Assembly: GCA_020051075.1 (NCBI GenBank)
Contig: JAGVJP010000079.1
Location: forward strand, 1-39,377
DNA length: 39,377 bases
DNA from: Parachlamydiales bacterium
Lineage (GTDB): Bacteria > Chlamydiota > Chlamydiia > Chlamydiales > Parachlamydiaceae
Direction: 5' to 3'
The translations under genes and the position numbers were made by a program. The notes beneath the pieces were generated by a model, which was not told the DNA's origin, ran no database searches, and saw only the letters and a list, made by a program, of their open reading frames with translations. The number at the start of each line of letters is the position of its first letter. The first letter of the stretch is position 1. Below are positions 31,095 through 39,377 of the stretch, one piece after another.

Positions 31095-31150
31095 TTTTTT
31101 TAGTGTGTATTGTGTAAAAACCTCTTGATCAGGCATAAAAGATTCATAAC
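31095..31150 (+). repeat. Upstream repeat family B, copy 4
   Basis: TTTTTTTAGTGTGTATTGTG, TAAAAACCTCTTGATCAGGC matches the first half of the other B copies. It ends about 15 bases before the GrpB-GNAT start. This copy lies well outside the tRNA-Tyr island. Confidence 0.6.
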
Positions 31151-31163
31151 GAAGGAAAAAGCT

Positions 31164-35273
<4,110 letters not shown>

Positions 35274-35286
35274 TTAGAATAAATAT

Positions 35287-36564
35287 TTAATGTTCGTGGT
35301 GCGCTCCAGATTTTTCTAAATCTGCTTTAAGGATGAAGCTGTTGTCAGAGACATACCGATCACCTGATTTGAGCCCTGATTTAATTTCCACCCAGCCTTT
35401 ATTTTTTCTTCCTAACCTTATAGGTGCGACTTCAAATAGGCTGCCAACGGATATAAAAACAGCATCCTCGTCTTTAAAGGTCTGTAAGGCTGAATCTTTA
35501 ACTGCTACATGAACTGCAACATTTTCAATAGTAATTTCTCCCGAGATAAATAACCCAGGCTTCCAAACTCCATTAGGGTTCGATAAAACCGCTCGTGCAA
35601 CAACACTTTGAGTGTTTTCCTGGCCCAGAGGCGAGATGTAGGAAATGGTTGACTGTTGCTTTAAACGTCCATCTAGACTTGCAATATCAATGGGATCTCC
35701 CACATCAATTCGAGATAAATCCTGGCGATAGACGTTAAAGTCTGCCCAGACTGAGCTGAGATCGGAAATGATAAATATATTCTCTTGTCCAGATAGGTAC
35801 ATACCGAGGTTGATGTTTTTTTTAATGATCATTCCGTCAATTTCTGATTTGACTGCATAATTTTGGAGGCTTTCATTACTTTCGACCATGGCCAGAATTT
35901 CACCTTTGTGCACATAATCACCAAGTTTTTTATTAACAGCTTTGACCATTCCAGGAAACCTTGGGCTTATATATACGGTAAGCTCTTCATCGGGAATAAT
36001 TTTACCCATGACGTCCAGCTTGATTTCAAAATTTTTCGGTCCAGCCACTTCAATGGTCATCTTATTGGCTTTAAGCGTTTCTGGAGTAAGCTCAACACGC
36101 CCTTCATAAGATTCATACTCCCATTCATAAGTATGATCTTTGTATGTTGCTATTATTTTAACTTTAAAGGAATGGGGTTCAGAAGCTTCCATCGTGCTTT
36201 CTAGATAATCTCTTTCTATTTTAAATGGAATTTTTTCTGTTCGATTGATTCGTTCCAATTCCATTTCATATACAACCTCAGAAGGTTTAATCGGACTTTC
36301 ATTTGCATAAAAATAAATCCTAAATCTGGGGGGCGTTCCTTCTGGTTCAAATATGGTCATTTCAACTTGAAAATTTTCTTTCTCTAAAAGTCTTCCGCCA
36401 TGTGGTCCTTTTTTAAGGACCTCTGTATCGTTATGATTCGTTGCTGATGGACGAGATTTAGGATGTTCATTCAATAAGATTGGTTTTAAATAAATCAATC
36501 CGAGAAAGGTCAATATGACAAAAATTAGTAAGATGAGTAGATTTATCCAGTGTTGTTTTTTCAT
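35287..36564 (-). CDS. Periplasmic adaptor of the heavy-metal efflux system (CzcB type)
   Basis: The 425-residue membrane-fusion protein has an N-terminal anchor (about residues 8-27) followed by GPHGGRLLE, a typical N-terminal metal-binding extension of CzcB relatives. Next come the beta-barrel and lipoyl parts (VYISPRFPGMVKAVNKKLGDYVHKGE, LAMVESNESL, SEIDGMIIKKNINLGMYLSG). The C-terminus ends in HHEH, another likely metal ligand. It links the RND pump to the outer-membrane channel. Three bases separate it from the upstream channel gene. The short hairpin region between lipoyl halves is nearly absent, as in CusB-like proteins with short or no coiled coils. Confidence 0.92.
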   Translation of the reverse strand: MKKQHWINLLILLIFVILTFLGLIYLKPILLNEHPKSRPSATNHNDTEVLKKGPHGGRLLEKENFQVEMTIFEPEGTPPRFRIYFYANESPIKPSEVVYEMELERINRTEKIPFKIERDYLESTMEASEPHSFKVKIIATYKDHTYEWEYESYEGRVELTPETLKANKMTIEVAGPKNFEIKLDVMGKIIPDEELTVYISPRFPGMVKAVNKKLGDYVHKGEILAMVESNESLQNYAVKSEIDGMIIKKNINLGMYLSGQENIFIISDLSSVWADFNVYRQDLSRIDVGDPIDIASLDGRLKQQSTISYISPLGQENTQSVVARAVLSNPNGVWKPGLFISGEITIENVAVHVAVKDSALQTFKDEDAVFISVGSLFEVAPIRLGRKNKGWVEIKSGLKSGDRYVSDNSFILKADLEKSGAHHEH

Positions 36565-36567
36565 ATT

Positions 36568-37815
36568 TCAATCACATTGTATGTTGATAATTGCTTGCGA
36601 TCCGGTTAATCCTTCAAGTTGTGCTAACGCTTTGTGGTATTCGCCTAAAGCTTGTAAATAACGGATTTTAGATGTTCGATAAGACCTTTCTGTTTCCAGT
36701 AACTCTAAATAGTTATATCGGGCGAGTTCATAGCCTTTGTAGCTAAAATCATATGCTCTTTGAGCTGCAGGAAGAACGACATTCTTTAGTAGATTTAGCT
36801 CTGAAAACACAGTTTGAAGGGTTGAATATGAGTTATTAAGCTCTGTGAGCAGCACTGTCCAGATGAGTTCTCTTTCTTTTTCTAACTTTTCTAAATTTTC
36901 ATAAGATTCCCAGATTCTTCCCTGATTGCGATCGTTAATGGGAAGTGGAACAGACACGCCAACTACCCACACCCATTTATGAGCTTCTTCAAGATAACGA
37001 GGACCTCCTATTAAGTTCAAATCTGGATAGGCTTTACTTCTTTCAACAGCCACCCTCGCTGTTCGCAGACTATCTTCATACTGAGAGCGGACAATTTGAG
37101 GATGCTTTTGAATTAACGTTCCCATCTCCTCAAGAGGAATCACTTTAGGAATCCACTCTAAATTACCTACCACGCCATATTCATCATTCTTAGTTTCATT
37201 CCATTGTGCTGAGAGTCTATTTCTTGCATTTTTCAATTCATTTTTCGCATTTTTAAGATCGATAATCGCAGTAGTTAATAAAACAGTAAAATTCGATTCT
37301 TCAATAATTGATGCTTTGCCTGCTTTTACACGATTATCAACTATAGAAGAAAACCCTTGAAGAATTTTTAAATTTTCTTCTAAGAAAATAGTTTTTTGCT
37401 GATTGACTAATACTTCTATAAATAACAAAGTTGTATTTACATACAGTTGTCTCTTTCGAACTTCATAATCTAGTGCAACCCTATCCCGTTCAGTTTTGGC
37501 AAATTGAAGACGTGCCTTGCGTTTGCCACCCAGCTCAATCAGCTGGCTTAATAGAAATGTCGTTTGCATGAAAATTGGAGCATTGATGTTTTCAGTTTCT
37601 ACATCAACTGTTGGGTTGGGAAGAAAGCTTCCTTGTAAAATCTTCGCTTCACTCGCACGCATATCATAACTAAAAGAATTAAGTTCGGGGTTATGCAATA
37701 GGGTTAGAGCCAAAGCATCTGCAAGTGTACGAGCAGGTTGGGAGTAGAGTATTTGACAAAGAAATGATGGTAATAGAATCCCCAACAAAACAAATTTACG
37801 CATTTGATCATGCAC
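36568..37815 (-). CDS. TolC-family outer-membrane channel (CzcC type)
   Basis: The 415-residue protein has a signal peptide (FVLLGILLPSFLCQILYS) and two OEP repeats rich in heptads (TLADALALTLLHNPEL, DYEVRKRQLYVNTTLLFIEVLVNQQ, and LLETERSYRTSKIRYLQALGEYHKALAQLEGLTG at the end). It is the outer-membrane exit duct of the metal-efflux complex. The ATG at 37815 or one four codons later (37803) are both possible; AGGTG fits the second better. First gene of the czcCBA-like operon, with the promoter expected in 37816-37888. No metal regulator gene is adjacent. Confidence 0.92.
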   Translation of the reverse strand: MHDQMRKFVLLGILLPSFLCQILYSQPARTLADALALTLLHNPELNSFSYDMRASEAKILQGSFLPNPTVDVETENINAPIFMQTTFLLSQLIELGGKRKARLQFAKTERDRVALDYEVRKRQLYVNTTLLFIEVLVNQQKTIFLEENLKILQGFSSIVDNRVKAGKASIIEESNFTVLLTTAIIDLKNAKNELKNARNRLSAQWNETKNDEYGVVGNLEWIPKVIPLEEMGTLIQKHPQIVRSQYEDSLRTARVAVERSKAYPDLNLIGGPRYLEEAHKWVWVVGVSVPLPINDRNQGRIWESYENLEKLEKERELIWTVLLTELNNSYSTLQTVFSELNLLKNVVLPAAQRAYDFSYKGYELARYNYLELLETERSYRTSKIRYLQALGEYHKALAQLEGLTGSQAIINIQCD

Positions 37816-37888
37816 CTGAAAGATATAGGAAAAGCCAATCTTTTGTTTTTATAGGCTTTGTCAAAAAAACACAATAGATAACTCAAAC

Positions 37889-39048
37889 GGCTTGTTGCAT
37901 AAATCGCCACAGAGCCAGTGAGATCACTGAGAAGATATGAGATGGCGCAAAGAGGAGAGACGTGAATAGTTACGTATTTATCACGATTGCGGTGATCTGA
38001 CTGAATAGTTCATTCTAAAGACTTTAAGAAGAGCACTTATTTCATTTAGGCCTATCCTTGGGTGTGAAATGAGGAGGTAAGAGGGGACATTGTTGGGATA
38101 ATATCTTTGCCAATATTCTTTGCGTTTTTTAAATTTGAATATTAAACTGATCAATTTATAAGTACCTTTCACAAGTTTGGAGGAGTAACCGAAGCCTTTT
38201 ACATCCTCTAAAAAATCAACAGGTGCCATTCCTTTTGTTAAAAAGCGGCAATTTTCCTTTTGAAGCATTGTTAAAAGGGAAATCATCAAAAATTCTGAAG
38301 TTTCGGAAAAAGCGCTTGGTAAAGTGATAAAAAACTTAAGCAGCCATCCTCCTTGAGCTTCAAGTTGGCTTAACATGGCCATTGAAGTTATTTGCTCACC
38401 ATCTTTGACATAAAACCAACGTTTACCGAGCGAGCTTTCAAAAAAATTAAGATGTCCTAAAAATAAATTAGGTCCTTTTATCGCGTTTCTCCATTTAACC
38501 CCGATTTCCATTAGGGAATTTTCAATGTCTTGATTAAATGGAATATATTCATGAAAAGTTAAACCATGTTTGATGGCTTTATTCATTCTATGGTGCAATC
38601 TATGACTTTTGAAAATTGGATTAACTTGAGGATCAATAATCAATTCTTCACATACTTTAATTTGAATTGGACAATATTCCTGGACTAATTTTGCAAATTT
38701 TTCAGATACAGTAATATAAATGATATTTAAATGGGATTCATCGCAATAATTATGAAAAGCTCGCGTAAGGTCATTGAGTTCATGAGCTGGACAGATAGGG
38801 TCTCCAAAGATGAGTGCACATTGATTCATAACGCGATAGGCGATAATGCCAATGGAGTTTTGCAGGTGGAAAAAATGACAGGGGTAATCAAACATTGCTT
38901 CAGAAGCTGCTGAACCATAGTGAATCAGTAACTCCCTTTCTCTTTGATTTGCTTCTCTCATAGTTTTGGCCTCATCTATTTTGATCCCTAACATAAATGA
39001 GGATTTGAAGCACTTTTAATCACTCCATGGTGATTTATGCAACAATCC
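37889..39048. mobile_element. IS-like inverted termini enclosing a DUF2156 gene
   Basis: GGCTTGTTGCATAAATCG begins at 37889 and its near complement TGATTTATGCAACAATCC ends at 39048; 19 of 21 terminal bases pair. This resembles ends of IS5-group insertion sequences. No transposase is inside, only the DUF2156 gene, so it is either a transposase-less passenger unit or two solo ends. No convincing target duplication is visible. Confidence 0.5.
37981..38994 (-). CDS. DUF2156 (LPG-synthase C-terminal-like) transferase
   Basis: The 337-residue soluble protein matches the C-terminal domain of phosphatidylglycerol lysyltransferases (DUF2156): HLQNSIGIIAYRVMNQCALIFGDPICPAHE, RLHHRMNKAIKHGLTFHEY, GKRWFYVKDGEQITSMAMLSQLEAQGGWLLKFF and a final FGYSSKLVKGTYKL. 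The layout is a double GNAT fold. It lacks the membrane flippase half of MprF. It could aminoacylate a lipid, wall precursor or protein from aminoacyl-tRNA. ATG 38994 has no Shine-Dalgarno; ATG 38961 has GAGG 8 bases upstream and may be the true start. It lies inside IS-like inverted termini. Confidence 0.75.
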   Translation of the reverse strand: MLGIKIDEAKTMREANQRERELLIHYGSAASEAMFDYPCHFFHLQNSIGIIAYRVMNQCALIFGDPICPAHELNDLTRAFHNYCDESHLNIIYITVSEKFAKLVQEYCPIQIKVCEELIIDPQVNPIFKSHRLHHRMNKAIKHGLTFHEYIPFNQDIENSLMEIGVKWRNAIKGPNLFLGHLNFFESSLGKRWFYVKDGEQITSMAMLSQLEAQGGWLLKFFITLPSAFSETSEFLMISLLTMLQKENCRFLTKGMAPVDFLEDVKGFGYSSKLVKGTYKLISLIFKFKKRKEYWQRYYPNNVPSYLLISHPRIGLNEISALLKVFRMNYSVRSPQS

Positions 39049-39377
39049 CTTTTCGAAGACAAAATTGATTGAACAGTGCAGGAATTTTCAGCGACAGAAA
39101 GAAATCGATGGGCAGGACTTTTTCAAACATCGTACCAAATCCGATTTAGATCAGAGAAAGCAAGATCTTTTCGAAGCCAGGGTCGCATTTCTAGAAAACT
39201 TTTATCAATTTTGCAACGAATCGGATCCACAGACTGTTTGGGCTGCGATAAGAACGCTGAACTTACCCAGGGCGTTGCCCTTACCATTACCCATTTTTTC
39301 AGCGCGAAGCGTTTGGAGTGCGAAAGTCCTCTTTCGCTTTATTCTAGATCAATTTTTGGGACATTCGTGTCTTTTGA
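39020..39377 (+). other. Open frame running off the right edge, with palindromic repeat copy 4
   Basis: From a stop at 39017-39019 the plus strand stays open to the window end. The 39065-39290 part reads like protein (LIEQCRNFQRQKEIDGQDFF, HRTKSDLDQRKQDLFEARVA). No ATG or Shine-Dalgarno is seen, so it is likely a gene remnant; family unknown. Bases 39300-39372 are copy 4 of the palindromic element, with hairpin GCGAAAG-TCCT-CTTTCGC, compensating the GCGGAAG-CCCT-CTTCCGC of other copies. Confidence 0.5.

Overview
The window looks like bacterial chromosome of roughly 40% GC. It is probably from a Chlamydiota member of the Parachlamydiales type, or a similar amoeba-associated intracellular bacterium. 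This is inferred, not proven. The support is a DUF2608 HAD-like secreted protein, a GT25 glycosyltransferase, a MORN-repeat membrane protein, surE and a ttcA-type gene within 5 kb of each other, and decaying gene copies with many dispersed repeats. No rRNA, ribosomal protein or other strong phylogenetic marker is present.

Region 1 (1-12141) is backbone-like: a PPM-type phosphatase-like protein cut by the left edge, a LOG-family nucleotide hydrolase, a YitT membrane protein translationally coupled to queG, tRNA-Asp and tRNA-Val, a MORN-repeat membrane protein convergent with surE, an unidentified helical protein, and an operon ttcA > MoxR-like AAA+ ATPase > 614-residue TraB-like protein. A small SEC-C protein, tRNA-Thr and tRNA-Tyr follow.

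Region 2 (12060 to about 27060) behaves as a tRNA-Tyr-anchored island. The 3' half of tRNA-Tyr recurs at 13692 and 16413, and more degenerately near 26955. Between these lie typical accessory genes: a cupin, a frameshifted DUF3800 gene followed by a candidate structured RNA, an HNH protein with an EF-hand-like tail, a HigB/HigA pair, a GT25 gene split by an in-frame stop, a GNAT, an immunity-like gene, a zeta-toxin/small-partner pair plus relics of two more copies, a secreted hypothetical, a J-domain membrane protein, an SDR, an RNHCP protein, a secreted proline-iminopeptidase-like hydrolase, a DUF2608 protein and a deoxyribosyltransferase-like protein. At least three dispersed non-coding repeat families separate them: a palindromic element, a hairpin-bearing element and a promoter-like upstream element. 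Two of these show hairpins with compensatory base changes. No intact integrase or transposase gene is visible.

Region 3 (27267-39377) carries resistance and efflux functions: a type A chloramphenicol acetyltransferase (catA); a TetR-controlled operon (TetR, CPBP membrane protease, beta-lactamase-fold hydrolase) with a 21-bp palindromic operator over its promoter; a GrpB-GNAT fusion; a complete heavy-metal tripartite RND efflux operon of CzcCBA type; and a DUF2156 acyl/aminoacyl-transferase-like gene enclosed by IS-like inverted termini. The right edge holds an unidentified open frame running into another palindromic repeat copy.
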